64,000 bases of DNA from Vulcanisaeta distributa JCM 11216 (GCF_001315985.1 NZ_BBBI01000001.1:265853-329852); one strand, 5' to 3'; numbered from the stretch's first letter, positions 1-10,275 are shown. Notes: generated from the letters alone by a model not told the origin. Made by a program: numbers and translations.

Positions 1-29
1 GCGATATATATTAGTTAAAATAAGGTTGC

Positions 30-227
30 TTGATGAACAAGCAAATTATCATATGGAGCCTGATAATCCTTATGGCAGTGTTAAGTACAGTAATGGTCTT
101 ACTTCCCGTATATCGTGCACCACCGCCATGGCTTGGAGGAGGGACATGGAAGAGCTATCCTATGTCTATTAATCCCATAAGCCCGCTATGCGGACCTACG
201 CCTCTTCCTCCTTGCTGGGCAATGTAG
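30..227 (+). CDS. small secreted or membrane-anchored protein
   Basis: The 65-codon frame may start at TTG 30 or at ATG 33. Residues 5-27 form one hydrophobic segment that could be a signal anchor. The remainder is rich in Pro and Gly with two Cys near the C-terminus and no charged domain. An AT-rich stretch precedes it and the next gene follows on the same strand after about 50 bases. I do not recognise a family, and short frames of this kind can be spurious. Confidence 0.4.
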   Translation: MMNKQIIIWSLIILMAVLSTVMVLLPVYRAPPPWLGGGTWKSYPMSINPISPLCGPTPLPPCWAM

Positions 228-279
228 TTATTTTTAATTTTAGCTAAAAGTTTAAAATAAAATTATTAAATTTTATTCG

Positions 280-738
280 ATGAGGCGCTTATTTGATTTA
301 TTAATTGGATTTATAATAATTATTACGGGCATAACCATCGCATTACTCCTTTATCCATTTTACTTTCAAATCAATAGTGGTGCCATAATCATAATCGCCC
401 TACTAATTCCGCTTCTATTTGGCGCCGTTGGCATTGGTTGGATCCTAGGTGGTTGGGCTGGGGGGGTTGGCGCGGCCATTGAGGAGTTGGGTCTCAGGTT
501 CAGGATTTGGCTGCTCATGCACTTGCTATACGGTGATAGGGAATTCCTCATAGACCTAATGCTGATACAACACGTATTAATGAAAATATATGAAATACCC
601 TACGAACTCTCCATAAACGGGCGCGAGGTCATAATCAAGGCACCACTGAGTAGGGACGCGGGTATCAGGCTCATGAACTACCTAAACCAGAGAATGAGTA
701 AATTACTTATTGTAGGTGTAGAATCAATGGAGCAATGA
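280..738 (+). CDS. two-helix membrane protein, unknown function
   Basis: A 152-residue protein begins at ATG 280. Residues 5-28 and 35-63 are hydrophobic, the second being very Gly-rich, so two membrane helices are likely. A soluble, charged C-terminal half of about 85 residues follows. The Gly-Gly at 470-476 is encoded by a seven-G run that may be three bases too long. The AT-rich leader from 228 to 279 could hold the promoter. No known family is recognised. Confidence 0.6.
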   Translation: MRRLFDLLIGFIIIITGITIALLLYPFYFQINSGAIIIIALLIPLLFGAVGIGWILGGWAGGVGAAIEELGLRFRIWLLMHLLYGDREFLIDLMLIQHVLMKIYEIPYELSINGREVIIKAPLSRDAGIRLMNYLNQRMSKLLIVGVESMEQ

Positions 739-753
739 GTAAGGTGGCAAATA

Positions 754-2286
754 CTACTGTGGCTTCGCGATACTCAGGGCGTTGATGAGTAGTTCCCTAT
801 CCTCACCGTTGCATACGATCACCGTACCCAACCACCTTACGAACCCTAACACCAAGCCCAACAAGCTCATCCCTAAGCCTCCTGGCCTCCCCCCCAGAAT
901 CACCCAATGAAATCAATACGCAGGACTCGGTATACTCGTAGCCCCCCCTCCCATTACGGCCCTGGACGCGTGCACATGCCACCTCCCGACCCTGTACCTC
1001 CTAAGCACACCAACCACATCATCAATGCTCGGCATCCTCCTCGGCTCACCATAAAACCTCTCATAAACACCGAGCATCCTAAGAATGCGACTAGTGTCCT
1101 CAATGGGCACATAAATCTCGAACTCACCATCACGCTATTAACACTGACGTTGAACCCAATAGCCCTCAGATCATTGGCTATGGCCGTTGCTAACCCCCCC
1201 TCATCACTGGTGGACTTAGCCAAATACCAACCACGCCCTATGTTGTGCTTCCTCAATATTAATTCATGACCAAGCACGTTAATGACTGGGTACTTGGCGT
1301 AGGTCAGGCAGGGCGTCGAGTACCTAACGGCATCCACCAACTTAACAACCCTATCAGTAAGCCCGTACGTAGCCACGAACCAGCCAAACCAACGATGTCA
1401 CCAATCACCAACGCCTTAACCGGGCAAAGGATGTAATGCTCACTACCCCTAGCCGAGGAACCACCAAAGAACCCACCAGAACAACCATAAAGCCCACACA
1501 GGAACTCATCCATAAACCTCCTAACAGGCTCATCAACAACAAAGGAAAAACCAATGTCAAAGGAGCCACGACCAACATGACCAAGAACACCATCACCCAA
1601 AAACCAACCAAGCAACGAAGCCCTACCAATAAAACCATTAACCGCATAATAAACAAACCTGATCTGCTTCTTCACTTTAACACTGTTCCAGTTGTTTATG
1701 GCGTTTCTGAGCCAGGGGGTTAGGTGGTTGGGTATCTTGGGATTATTGAGGAGATCTTGGGCTTTGATGTTATTAACCCTGAATATGTCTAGGTCGTGCT
1801 TATTCGTAATAACTACGTGGTATGAGACGGATAGCCCCCCCTCTTTCCCTCTGCCGCTGTTATGTAGAAGCGCATTGTCAATTTCTTCTCACGTAGGTAA
1901 TTCCCCCCCACCGCGAATATAAATGACGATATTAAGTGCGGATCTGGCGTTGATGTTGATGTTATATTGCCACTTAAGTACACGTCACTTATTGCGAGCC
2001 CTGCTAAGACCTGCCTTAAGGCATCATGGTCAAGATTCACCTCATCTAACTCAATATTTAATTTGAACGATTCACTTAACTCGTGCATCCTAGTGCCTAA
2101 TCCTGAATTTCGCACATTCTTAACGCTATTGCGCTTTATTTCATCCCAATTATTTACTATCTCATTGCTTAAGTTCGTCAGCAAGTTGTTGAGCTCTGAC
2201 AACCTAATCTCTGAGCCATGTAGGTCCTTCGTTAGGTCCCGAATTGTGGCCATAGTTGATGCCCTTAACCACGGGTATTTAAGCAT
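754..2286 (-). CDS. LAGLIDADG-like / paREP2-type protein, frame-broken
   Basis: Minus-strand frames 2286-1813, 1675-1304, 1376-954 and 1110-913 join into one protein of about 510 residues. Conceptual reading across 1813-1700 gives uninterrupted sense linking the first two, and reading past 913 continues to a TAG at 754-756. ATG 2253 is an alternative start. The N-terminal third is helical and polar. The middle contains LLGWFLGDG, like the LAGLIDADG helix of homing endonucleases, and a later segment with WYLAKST and DLRAIGFNV resembles LAGLIDADG or Pyrobaculum paREP2 C-terminal halves. At least three single-base shifts break it, one near 1130. It may be a decayed mobile-type gene or an intact gene with sequence errors. 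Confidence 0.5.
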
Positions 2287-2366
2287 TACCCCCCCAATTG
2301 GTGTATTGTAAAATTGAACATTAAATAAAGGATAGCATTATAAAGCCTTGCACTAAGTTAGGTGCA

Positions 2367-2580
2367 ATGGTCTACATAAACACGGGCATAAGAATTCGCT
2401 GCCCCCAAATGTGGTAATTATGGAACATTAATCATAAAGACTAAAGGTAAGTATAGGCAGGCCTACGTAATCCACTGGCCAGATAAGCAGCACTACATAT
2501 CAAAGTTCCTCCTCCTTGAAATGGGAATAGACATTGACAAAATCCCTCCCGCAACTAATGAGGCGGAAAATCACCGTTAA
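2367..2580 (+). CDS. small CxxC protein, frameshifted
   Basis: From ATG 2367 the reading gives about ten residues and then a CPKCG knuckle, followed by some 55 polar residues ending HR at TAA 2578. The run of five C in the knuckle must be four to keep the frame; as printed the gene stops after 16 codons. The length of 214 bases is one more than a multiple of three, as expected for one extra base. One CxxC pair suggests half of a zinc site, perhaps completed by His residues further on. Function is unknown. Confidence 0.45.
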
Positions 2581-2614
2581 ATCAAATAATCCTCATTTAA
2601 CCAATGAAGAAACA

Positions 2615-2623
2615 CTTATAAAT
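2615..2623 (+). promoter_or_regulatory. TATA-like element before S30e gene
   Basis: The sequence cttataaat lies about 35 bases before the S30e coding frame, the spacing expected for an archaeal TATA box and a short leader. No transcript data are available here. Confidence 0.45.
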
Positions 2624-2655
2624 AATAGGACCCCATAAAAATGCGGTGATAGAAT

Positions 2656-2814
2656 ATACCATCCCACGGCAGTCTTACGAAAGCGGGCAAGGTGAGGAGT
2701 CAGACGCCTAGGATTCCGCCTAAGCCTAGGAAGAATCTTATTCCTAGGAGGAGGAATAGTCGTAATTATAGGCGTTTGCTTTTTAGGCTTGGTCAGGGTC
2801 AGCAGGTTTCGTGA
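2656..2814 (+). CDS. rps30e: ribosomal protein S30e
   Basis: This 52-codon frame encodes [17 protein letters not shown] followed by a very basic tail rich in Arg-Arg-Asn, the recognisable pattern of archaeal/eukaryotic S30e, a small-subunit ribosomal protein. The expected initiator Met before PSHGS is ATA (2656-2658) rather than ATG. The only in-frame ATG upstream, at 2641, is followed by TGA and TAG. Either ATA is used as start or one base is wrong. A TATA-like element lies just upstream. Confidence 0.85.
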   Translation: MPSHGSLTKAGKVRSQTPRIPPKPRKNLIPRRRNSRNYRRLLFRLGQGQQVS

Positions 2815-2975
2815 TTTTGTTGTTTAAAATTTGTTTTGTTTCTTTGGTTTTGTTGTTTCCTTGTTTGTGGTGGGTGTTAATTGTGTGTTATGTTATTTTA
2901 AGTGGTTGGTGAGGTAATATATATATCAGATAAAATAAATAAGATACGTATGTGGTCTGTGGGTACTAAGGGGGG

Positions 2976-3267
2976 ATGCGTAGGAAGGAGGTTATTGAGG
3001 CAGTTGTTGCTGTGTCAATCGTGTTGCTTTTTGAGTTTGCGGCGCCAGCGATTGCTTTAGGTATTGGTACGATGGGTGTTGGTGATATAGTGGCTGCGGC
3101 AACCTTTGCGGCTGGTTTTGGAGAGGGGGGGGTTGCGTTTTGGGGGGGGAGGGTTCGTGGGAAACTGTGCTTACTCAATCTATTTAGGAATCACTCATGG
3201 TTGGGGGGGTGCGTTTAATAGTCCATATCCCTGGTTTTGTACCTTTGTTACTGTGGGTATTGCGTGA
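2976..3267 (+). CDS. small membrane protein, run-length frameshifts
   Basis: ATG 2976 opens a frame with one or two hydrophobic helices (residues 8-32 and 35-52). As printed it stops at 3218. If the two eight-G runs at 3125-3132 and 3152-3159 are read as about four, the frame continues as a hydrophobic sequence containing CAYSIYLG and NSPYPWFC and ends at TGA 3265-3267, about 95 residues. The continuation is much more protein-like than the printed tail. No family is recognised. Confidence 0.45.
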
Positions 3268-3281
3268 CGGTGTAATAAACA

Positions 3282-4162
3282 ATGCCGGCACTTAGGTTAA
3301 AAACGAAGATTTATAATTTATTTTTCGGCATTTTAATAGCCGCATTGGTATTTTTCACGGAGCTTTACCTGTCTGGGATTCTCAAGAACGTGAGGCTTTC
3401 GCCCACCCTGAATTATGTTGTAGGTAGTGCATGGAGCCTTCTAATAATTGCATATCTAGTTCGTGGGGCGTACCGCGCGGTGTTCGGGTCTGTCAGGGAT
3501 GAGGCGCTGCGACACATGGTGATTAATATCATTACATTGCTCGCGGTATTACTTACCGCGGAACTTACGGGCATTATCTTCGTGTATCTTCATTATCTGT
3601 TTAGGCTTTCGATAGGTTATTTCGTGGGTTTTGTCATTGCCTATTTCATATTGTCTATGTTGATTAATGAAGCTTTGATATACACCTACATTAAGGGTGC
3701 TAAGAGCTTTGATATTCATGGAAGTAAGCGTACGCCGATTCATTTAGTTAGTGATGGCAAGTATGGTGGTTATACCATAAGCATGCTTTACCATGATTTA
3801 ATCATTCTGATGCATCCTGAGGTCTATGAGGGTGGTGTTATCGAGGTTATTAATGCTCATGAGGACTATCACGCTAGGTATAAGCATACCGTGATCCTCA
3901 ATGCCGTTTTATTCATTAGTGTATCCATCCTGGTTTATTACGGTGTTAGGGGTTACTCAATGCTGTGGACTGCGTTGCCCCCCCTCCTAGCAGTGCTAAT
4001 TCTAATACTAATCAGGTCCTTTGAATTACTTGCTGACAAGGCGCCTATGGTAAGTTGGGGCCTAAGTCCCTGGATTACTTTAAGGTAATACTTAAGTCGC
4101 TCTATGGCGTTAACGACCCGAGGAGAGCCCCCCCATTAAGTCTAGGATTACCCACCCGGTAG
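3282..4162 (+). CDS. membrane metalloprotease, M48/HtpX-like
   Basis: Four N-terminal hydrophobic segments (about residues 10-33, 46-62, 80-105, 110-133) precede a soluble region with the zinc motif HEDYH at 193-197, then two further helices and an ELLAD segment near residue 250 that could supply the third Glu ligand, as in M48 peptidases. A missing G after 4045 shifts the frame. With GCGGCC restored, the protein runs on for about 40 residues to TAG 4160-4162 instead of stopping at 4088. The next gene has its ribosome site within this stop region. The likely role is intramembrane or membrane-surface proteolysis; the family call rests on motifs only. Confidence 0.65.
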
Positions 4163-4169
4163 GAGGGAC

Positions 4170-4709
4170 TTGGTGTTGTCGAGGGGTGATATGATTGGCG
4201 CTTACGCGCCCTGGGAGTTTCCACTGCTTGCATCCTTAGTTGCCGGCTTCCTCGTTGTTATCCCCACATATGATTTACCTAGTGTTTATCTTAAGTTGGC
4301 GTTGCTTATTTACGTCGGAGTTATCATCGGTTCATTCTTATTAACTATCCTGCTTGGTGTTATTTTTAGGCCTATCGTTAGATTGTTTAGTGGGGGCTTA
4401 GGTGATGAGCTAGTCGTGAACCTCTCCATGATGGGTGCGTCGATATTTACAATGGTTTTTGCAGCATCTCCCGCCTTATATCTAGTCTATCATGTATGGC
4501 TTTACTCGAATATTACAGCCACGCTAATCTCGTTTTTGCTTCTGTCGTTAGTTTCTTGGCTCGCCCTGCGTAGTATAGGTCGTGCCTTTATGACTGCCGC
4601 TGTCCTCACGGCGATATTCATTGCCTTGAATTACTCACTATATTCGGTGTTGTCCCTTGTCCACGCCCTTTACATGCATGTATTGTTTAGGGGGGGTGAT
4701 CCGTATTAG
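4170..4709 (+). CDS. integral membrane protein
   Basis: The start is TTG 4170 or GTG 4173, preceded by the Shine-Dalgarno-like aggaggg at 4161-4167, which overlaps the end of the protease gene. The 179 residues contain about five hydrophobic segments and little soluble sequence. It is translationally coupled to its neighbours, so it may be a partner of the HExxH protease or form a complex with the following membrane protein. I recognise no family. Confidence 0.6.
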   Translation: MVLSRGDMIGAYAPWEFPLLASLVAGFLVVIPTYDLPSVYLKLALLIYVGVIIGSFLLTILLGVIFRPIVRLFSGGLGDELVVNLSMMGASIFTMVFAASPALYLVYHVWLYSNITATLISFLLLSLVSWLALRSIGRAFMTAAVLTAIFIALNYSLYSVLSLVHALYMHVLFRGGDPY

Positions 4710-5202
4710 GAGCGTTTATGCCATTTTGGGTGGTGTGGTTATTATGTGGGTTGGCGTTGTAGGCGGTGTTTTGTTGGGTTATGTCTTTTCGCATGGCGTG
4801 TGCCTACATGCGGTGTATGATGTATCGCCGCTGGGCTTACTCTTAATAATAATTGTTAGAAATGCGTCTTTTTCGCTGGCGGTCTTCCTAGTTAGTTATT
4901 CATTGTTCATAGCTTATCTCGTATTGTTTACTGAGGGTTTGTATGTTGGGTTCTCCATGTCTTTCACTGTGAGGAGTCTCACGGCCTTAATACCCCTGCT
5001 CCCTCACGGAATTATTGAGTTACTTGGTTACTCGTTGTTTGCATTGGCTGGTGTCAAGTACCATAGTGGTGACGTGGGTTATTGGAGACTTCTCGCCTTT
5101 GGAATTGCCGCGATAGTGGTGGCTGCGTTCATAGAGGCCTTTATATCGACACTAATAGCAAGGCAGTTATTTAGTAAGGCCTTATGCAGTGTCGTTATTT
5201 AG
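4696..5202 (+). CDS. integral membrane protein
   Basis: The open frame reaches back to 4657, but GTG 4696 overlapping the previous stop by 14 bases is the more likely start and fits operon coupling. The product of about 168 residues has four or five hydrophobic helices, including a long stretch around positions 80-130. It resembles small permease-like membrane subunits but carries no diagnostic motif. It is the third gene of the 3282-5202 operon and converges with a minus-strand gene ending at 5195. Confidence 0.6.
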   Translation: MIRIRSVYAILGGVVIMWVGVVGGVLLGYVFSHGVCLHAVYDVSPLGLLLIIIVRNASFSLAVFLVSYSLFIAYLVLFTEGLYVGFSMSFTVRSLTALIPLLPHGIIELLGYSLFALAGVKYHSGDVGYWRLLAFGIAAIVVAAFIEAFISTLIARQLFSKALCSVVI

Positions 5203-6680
5203 CCCTTGGTACTTTATCATTCAATTCCGAGGAATGATTATGCCGTATGATTAACTCAAAAAGTGCAGCCAATGTAATTAGTAGGATAGTGATGAGTGCG
5301 ATGTATGATGTGTCGTTTGTTAGGTAGTACCATTGGTCTTTGATTAGGGTTTTTGGTGTTGTTAGGTATGTGGTGCAGTGCCTAGTTGGCATTGTGTGTA
5401 GATGATTGTGTTGTTGCTGGTGTAGTCCATGTATAGGCTTGGTCCTAGGTCTCCGCTTATCCCTGACCATGAGAACCTGGTTACCCTGGTCAGCACTTCA
5501 CCGTTGCTCACATTAACTATTATGAGGACCTCGGGTAAGCACACGTAGCCGCTCGCTGTGTACGTTAATGCGAATGGGCTTGCCAGTACTAGGAAGTAAT
5601 CGCCCATTAGGTGGATTGCGCCGGCGCTGAAGGAGTATATCTTCACGGCGTAGCTCGGTGCGCACCAGGGTGGTTTGTAGCTCCAGATCGCCCTGTCCAT
5701 GAGTACCGTGCCATTTAGGGTCACTGTGCTCATGATAAGCGTGTTGTCGTTCATCATTAGTACTATGCTTTGCCTTCATACGTCGTTACAGAGGTTAGAT
5801 AGCCCATTATTGGTATTGACCAGGTCTCGTTGGTCACCATGTTCGTACCGCATATGCGGGTTCCGCATAGGTAGATTACCGTGTTGTTTATTACGCCGTA
5901 AATCCTGGCGACACCTGATGGCGACGTAATGAATATACTCCTTATCACCCCCCCGCCGCTTGCCCTATTTAGTAAGTATACGTGTATTGTCTTGTTGCAT
6001 GGCACGGTCATTAGTACGTATTTGGTGCCTTCATGGATTCCTATATTACCTGTTGTGCTGTATGGACCACATACGTCAGTTAATGTTTGATTCCAGGCCA
6101 GCGTGATGTATGGTGGCGAATCGCTCAGTTTGTAATAGGTTATGATCATGCTGTTGGTTGATGGTGGGAGTATCATTATATACACGTGATTGCTGATCAC
6201 GTTAAGTACGGTGGCGTACGGCGTGACTGCAATCACCGTGGAGTTTATTACGTTGCCCATTAATGTGTTTATCACAGTTACATTTATTGTTGTCTCGGTG
6301 ATGAGCCATTTACCAGTATGGTAAATATATTGGCCGTATGTTATGAGAAATAGATCATTATTAACTAGGGAGAAGGCGATCAACGGTGGTATGAGGCTGC
6401 TCGATACCACGTTCGTTACCCACAGCGTTTTGCCATTAATTACGTTAACACCCTTAATTATTATTTCAGTGATTAATGTACGAAACGACAGTGGCGAATA
6501 CTCACTGTATAGGATTATCTCATTATTTCTCATAGTGACTAACTGGTACGGGCCTATAATCAATGTCCCTATGTATGGGAATGGGCTACCGAATATATAC
6601 ATATATGCTAAGTAGCCGTTAAGTAGGGCCAATACTATTATGGCGATTAACAGTGCCTTACGGATTAGCTGCCCGCTCAT
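5195..6680 (-). CDS. surface protein, tandem paralogue 1, frame-broken
   Basis: Frames 6680-5763, 5757-5362 and 5470-5195 join into one protein of about 490 residues. It starts with a signal anchor (residues 9-29), followed by a long beta-rich extracellular region with many NxT/NxS sites, then YLTTPKTL and a C-terminal membrane helix with a short basic tail. The arrangement suggests a membrane-anchored, N-glycosylated surface protein. The upstream neighbour shares the YLTTPK segment and overall plan, so the two are tandem duplicates. Two single-base breaks lie near 5760 and 5400. Confidence 0.6.
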
Positions 6681-6694
6681 TAATAAATTACTTG

Positions 6695-8149
6695 CTAATG
6701 CAGTTTCTTATAAAAGATTGTTAACGCAACTAATAGTGCGGTTGTGGCGAATGCATGTATGGTGTGTCGTTTATTAGGTAGTACCACCATTCATTGGTTA
6801 TGGCTTTGGGTGTTGTTAGGTAGTAGGTGTATTGGTGATGGAATGTGCGTGAGTTTAGGGCGTTGTTTATTGAGTATACCACGTAGTCGTTACTTAGGTA
6901 GTTAATACCCAATGCTTGCCAGAGATTGTTAAATGAGTATGGGTATGCGTATAGGTACGCGATCCAGGCGGGTTTAGTAATGCTTACTACTACATGGCCG
7001 CTGCTTAGGTTTAGGATCACTATTGATTGAGGCATGCAGCCAAATCCTCCGCCACTGATGTACCATATTCCCTCAGGGAGTATGATTATTAATGCGTAGT
7101 TCCTGATTGGGTATGACTTAGCCATAAATATGTACCTAAGTCCCACTGAGCATAGCATTAGTGGTGTTGTGTATGTCCATAATTCCCTGCGGAATAGTAA
7201 TGAGCCGTTGCTTGAAATGCCGTAGGCCCATATTGTGTATCCCGTGGTTGCTAGTACCAGGCTTTGTCTCCACTGATTGTTACTGATGTTACGCTGCCAA
7301 TTATTGATAGTGTCCACGTTCTATTGCTAATGAAATCTAACCCACAAATTTTACCTCCACACTGATAAATTAATGTGTTTCCGGCAATGCCGTACACGCT
7401 TGAGCCACGTCAGCCCTTAGCATTAACTTTCCATTACTTGCATTTAACACGTATGTGAGAGGTTTATCATTGCACGATACTGTTATTACGACGTAATTAC
7501 CAAACCTCTTGATTCCAGTCACAGCTATTGAGAATGGTATACAGGAATTAATAACCTCAGTACGCCAAACCTCAATGCCGTATGGTTCCCTGCTTAACAA
7601 CTTGATGTCAATTACCGTAGTGTTTACGGGCCTTAATGGATCACTCAATGGTATTATCACCACATACACGTCATTATCTATGGCATCCATAGCCATGTAA
7701 TACCTCGTTGATGATGCTGCCGCCAGTACCGTATGGTTAATAATTTTTCCCGTAAATATGTTAATTATGGTTGCGTTAACAACAATCGGTGACTCCAGGT
7801 CATTATATATACCTCCATAAAGATTATACGTCGTGATGAACAATTTATTACCAATTGGTATGAAGCGTATTAGTGGAAGGAGGCCTGGTACGTAGATGGT
7901 CTTCATCCAAATATACTTACCACTGGTTATATTCACTCCCTTAAGGTCTATTGAAGCCAGCGATACATCATAAAGTACTAGTACGCCTTTATACACACTG
8001 GCTACGTCATAATCCCCATAATAACCAAGCACCTTTACGTAGGGTAATGGCGGTGCCAGTAAGTATATGTAAATTGAGTATGCATCAGTAATTACCAACA
8101 CTACAATGATTACTATTAGCAATGTCCTGGTACTGATTCGCCTAATCAT
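6695..8149 (-). CDS. surface protein, tandem paralogue 2, frame-broken
   Basis: Frames 8149-7370 and 7317-6730 join, and a further one-base correction near 6755 adds a C-terminal helix (HAFATTALLVALTIF) ending at 6695. The start ATG 8149 is followed by a signal anchor (residues 8-30). The body is beta-rich with many glycosylation sequons. YYLTTPKAI near the end matches YLTTPKTL in the downstream gene, which starts 15 bases later at 6680. The function is unknown; both may be cell-surface receptors or envelope components. Confidence 0.6.
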
Positions 8150-8239
8150 TTTGAGTATTTCCTAGGGTATTCTTAAATTCTTTATACATTCATGCTTGGC
8201 TATAAGTCCTTTTAAATTGGCTATTGCCCTTGATTTTAA

Positions 8240-8818
8240 ATGAATGCATGCAGTGAGCAATGCCTTAAGGTGTTGAGTGTTGTTAGGGATTTAATTATTA
8301 ATAACTATTAAGGATTTTATTCGCTTTGCCGTGCTTTTTGGTTCGTTGGTTTATGGCGTGTTTGGCCCCCCCTTAGTGATGTGGATGTTGCCGTATTGTT
8401 TAGGGATGGTGTTGATATTATTGATGTGTTACCAACGTTCATTAGTGACCTTGCCCTGGCTTTGGGCTTTCCTGAGGGTAGGATTGACGTTGCCGTGCTT
8501 AATGACCCGTTACTGCCCTTTGAGGTTAGGTTTAGGGCTTTGACTCAGGGCGTGCCCGTTTACATTGGTGATCGTGGGGGGGTATTCATTAGGGAGGTTG
8601 TTAGGGCAATTAGTCTTTATGGTGATTACCAAGTGTTTTTACGGGTTAATGGATTTAATGAGTTGATTAGGAGGAGGTTGGTGAGTTGCGTGGGTCGATT
8701 AGGTGATTTATTAGCGGTTATTAAGAGGAATGTCGATGAGGTCGACACCCTGGTCTCGTACCGGAATAACGCATTTAGTAGGTACCATAACCGTGCAGTA
8801 ATACTCAACGAATGTTAA
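8240..8818 (+). CDS. MNT-type nucleotidyltransferase, frameshifted
   Basis: The reconstructed reading from ATG 8240 gives an N-terminal helix, then IRFAVLFGSLVYGVFG and, after the seven-C run at 8366-8372, SDVDVAVLF. Together these make the GSxxxGxxxxSDxD signature of minimal nucleotidyltransferases (MntA and relatives). A C-terminal helical region follows to 8818. Breaks lie near 8305 (extra base) and in the C run, where five rather than seven C would restore frame. Such proteins often act as antitoxins that AMPylate a HEPN partner; a HEPN gene lies immediately downstream in the opposite direction. Confidence 0.7.
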
Positions 8819-8843
8819 CGAGACCAACACGATGATCATAATG

Positions 8844-9251
8844 TTAATGCCAAGGCAATGAATTACGCATCGATGCTATTACCCACGGCGTAATCATAAA
8901 GCTAAGGGCAATCCTCAATAAGTCCCTGTAAAGGGCCTCAGCCAGTATTTCACGGAGGGCATCAATGGAGACCTGCGAATAGTTATGCACTAGGACGTTC
9001 CTGAAGCCAATCATCCTCCTAAAGACCTTTGAATCATCACCACTTATAACACCGGCCTGGCTCAGGTAAATGGGTACCTCTGAGTACGTAGATGGCGCCT
9101 TAAGGCCCTTCTCAACCATTATGTGCGAGCCCATGTCAATTAACGCCTGTATTGCAACCTGAAGCATGTGCAGTATAGCGTTCAGTAGCACATAATCACT
9201 GATTAACTCATTAACGCCGTACCTATCACGCTTACCGACTTTTGCGTTCAT
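8844..9251 (-). CDS. HEPN-domain protein (DUF86/HepT-like)
   Basis: This 135-residue all-helical protein carries FRNVLVHNY at residues 83-91, giving the R(x4)H catalytic motif (Arg84, His89) of HEPN ribonuclease toxins. HEPN proteins of this class pair with MNT nucleotidyltransferases. Here the partner gene is convergent, the 3' ends being 26 bases apart, rather than in the usual co-directional operon. The start at ATG 9251 fits the family length. The remaining 263 bases to the next gene contain no supported feature. Confidence 0.75.
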   Translation of the reverse strand: MNAKVGKRDRYGVNELISDYVLLNAILHMLQVAIQALIDMGSHIMVEKGLKAPSTYSEVPIYLSQAGVISGDDSKVFRRMIGFRNVLVHNYSQVSIDALREILAEALYRDLLRIALSFMITPWVIASMRNSLPWH

Positions 9252-9514
9252 CGTTAATTCAATACCGCTTACGTAAGCAATTACGTAATTACTAACCTGG
9301 CTGTGTCGTGGGCTTTGTTAGGTATTGATATGCGTAGTGTGCTGAGGCTATGATTAATAATGCGTATGTGGGTTTCATTTCATGAAGTAGCTATTTCCGT
9401 ATTTTTGCCCCCCCTTTAAACTGAATGGGCTTTTAAATCAGCAATATGTTGGGTAGGATTATTGATGAATTAACGTGGAAGTATGGGTAGGGAGATAACG
9501 TTATGCAGGGTTGT

Positions 9515-10275
9515 TTAAGTCTCCTCAGGTGTTTCGTACCACCTAACCCTCTCTCCAATGGCTGCTCTCATTCTCCACTTCATGCTCTTTGGCGCCCTAT
9601 CCATGGCCTCCCTAATCCTATTTAGGTTGTTCACGACCTTGTCCTTGACCTTCCCCGGCAGTTCAATGGTGTTTAGGTAATTCAGCGTCCTCTCTATGTT
9701 TACTGTGGTCGTCTTGTAGAGTCCCCAGTCGTCTGATGTCAGTTCTACTATCCTGCCCAGGTCTATGGTGCTCATGTCATCCCTATCGCCAAGCTCGAAC
9801 TTATGGAGCATGGCAACTATGTCCTTGAGGTCCTTCTCATTAATCTCCCAGACCTGGAACTTCGTCATTAATAGGTCACTTGGTGGTATTGTTGGGCTGA
9901 ACTTCTCGAGCCTATCCTTAAGCTCTATTACGTGGCTCTCCCTAAAGATGTCGAGGAAAACATCAACCTCATGTTCATTTGGGTATCAAAGAACCTAAGT
10001 CTCTCCGCACCATGAAGCGCGTTAAACCTGACATCAGCCCTCAAGCCAAGTCCCTCAAGGGTCTTGGTTAACTTCCCCGAATCCCTCCTATGCGCTGCTA
10101 TGTCTATGTCCTTAGGTTCGCGTATTAATGCCGGCACCTCAGGATATACGTCACGAACCAAATAGGCTATGGCAACGCCACCAAGTAGCCTACATGTTAA
10201 CTTATTACCTTCGCATGCATCAACAATAGCCAAGCCCCCCCTCTTAATCTTCCTCTCAATGATATCCTGCGACAT
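9515..10275 (-). CDS. nucleotidyltransferase (AbiEii/DUF6036-like), frameshifted
   Basis: Frames 10332-9928 and 9868-9515 join through a conceptual bridge reading DVFLDIF, giving about 250 residues. The N-terminal part has LLGGVAIAYLVRD and PKDIDIAAH, a G-G-x-A plus DxD pattern of nucleotidyltransferase-fold proteins that act as toxins or tRNA-modifying enzymes. I prefer ATG 10275 (MSQDII) to 10332 because the extra N-terminus is unlike the family. One base is missing near 9975. It lies next to the MNT/HEPN pair, making a small defence or toxin-antitoxin neighbourhood. Confidence 0.6.

Noticed and set aside
907..1269. Plus-strand open frame at 907-1269 and similar long frames opposite conserved genes
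   Set aside because: Composition is Pro/Thr/His-rich and the opposite strand encodes the LAGLIDADG-like protein. It is an antisense shadow.
2281..2600. Transposase zinc-ribbon fragment at the CxxC gene
   Set aside because: Only one CxxC knuckle is present and the rest does not match an OrfB C-terminus. It reads as a complete small protein once one C is removed.
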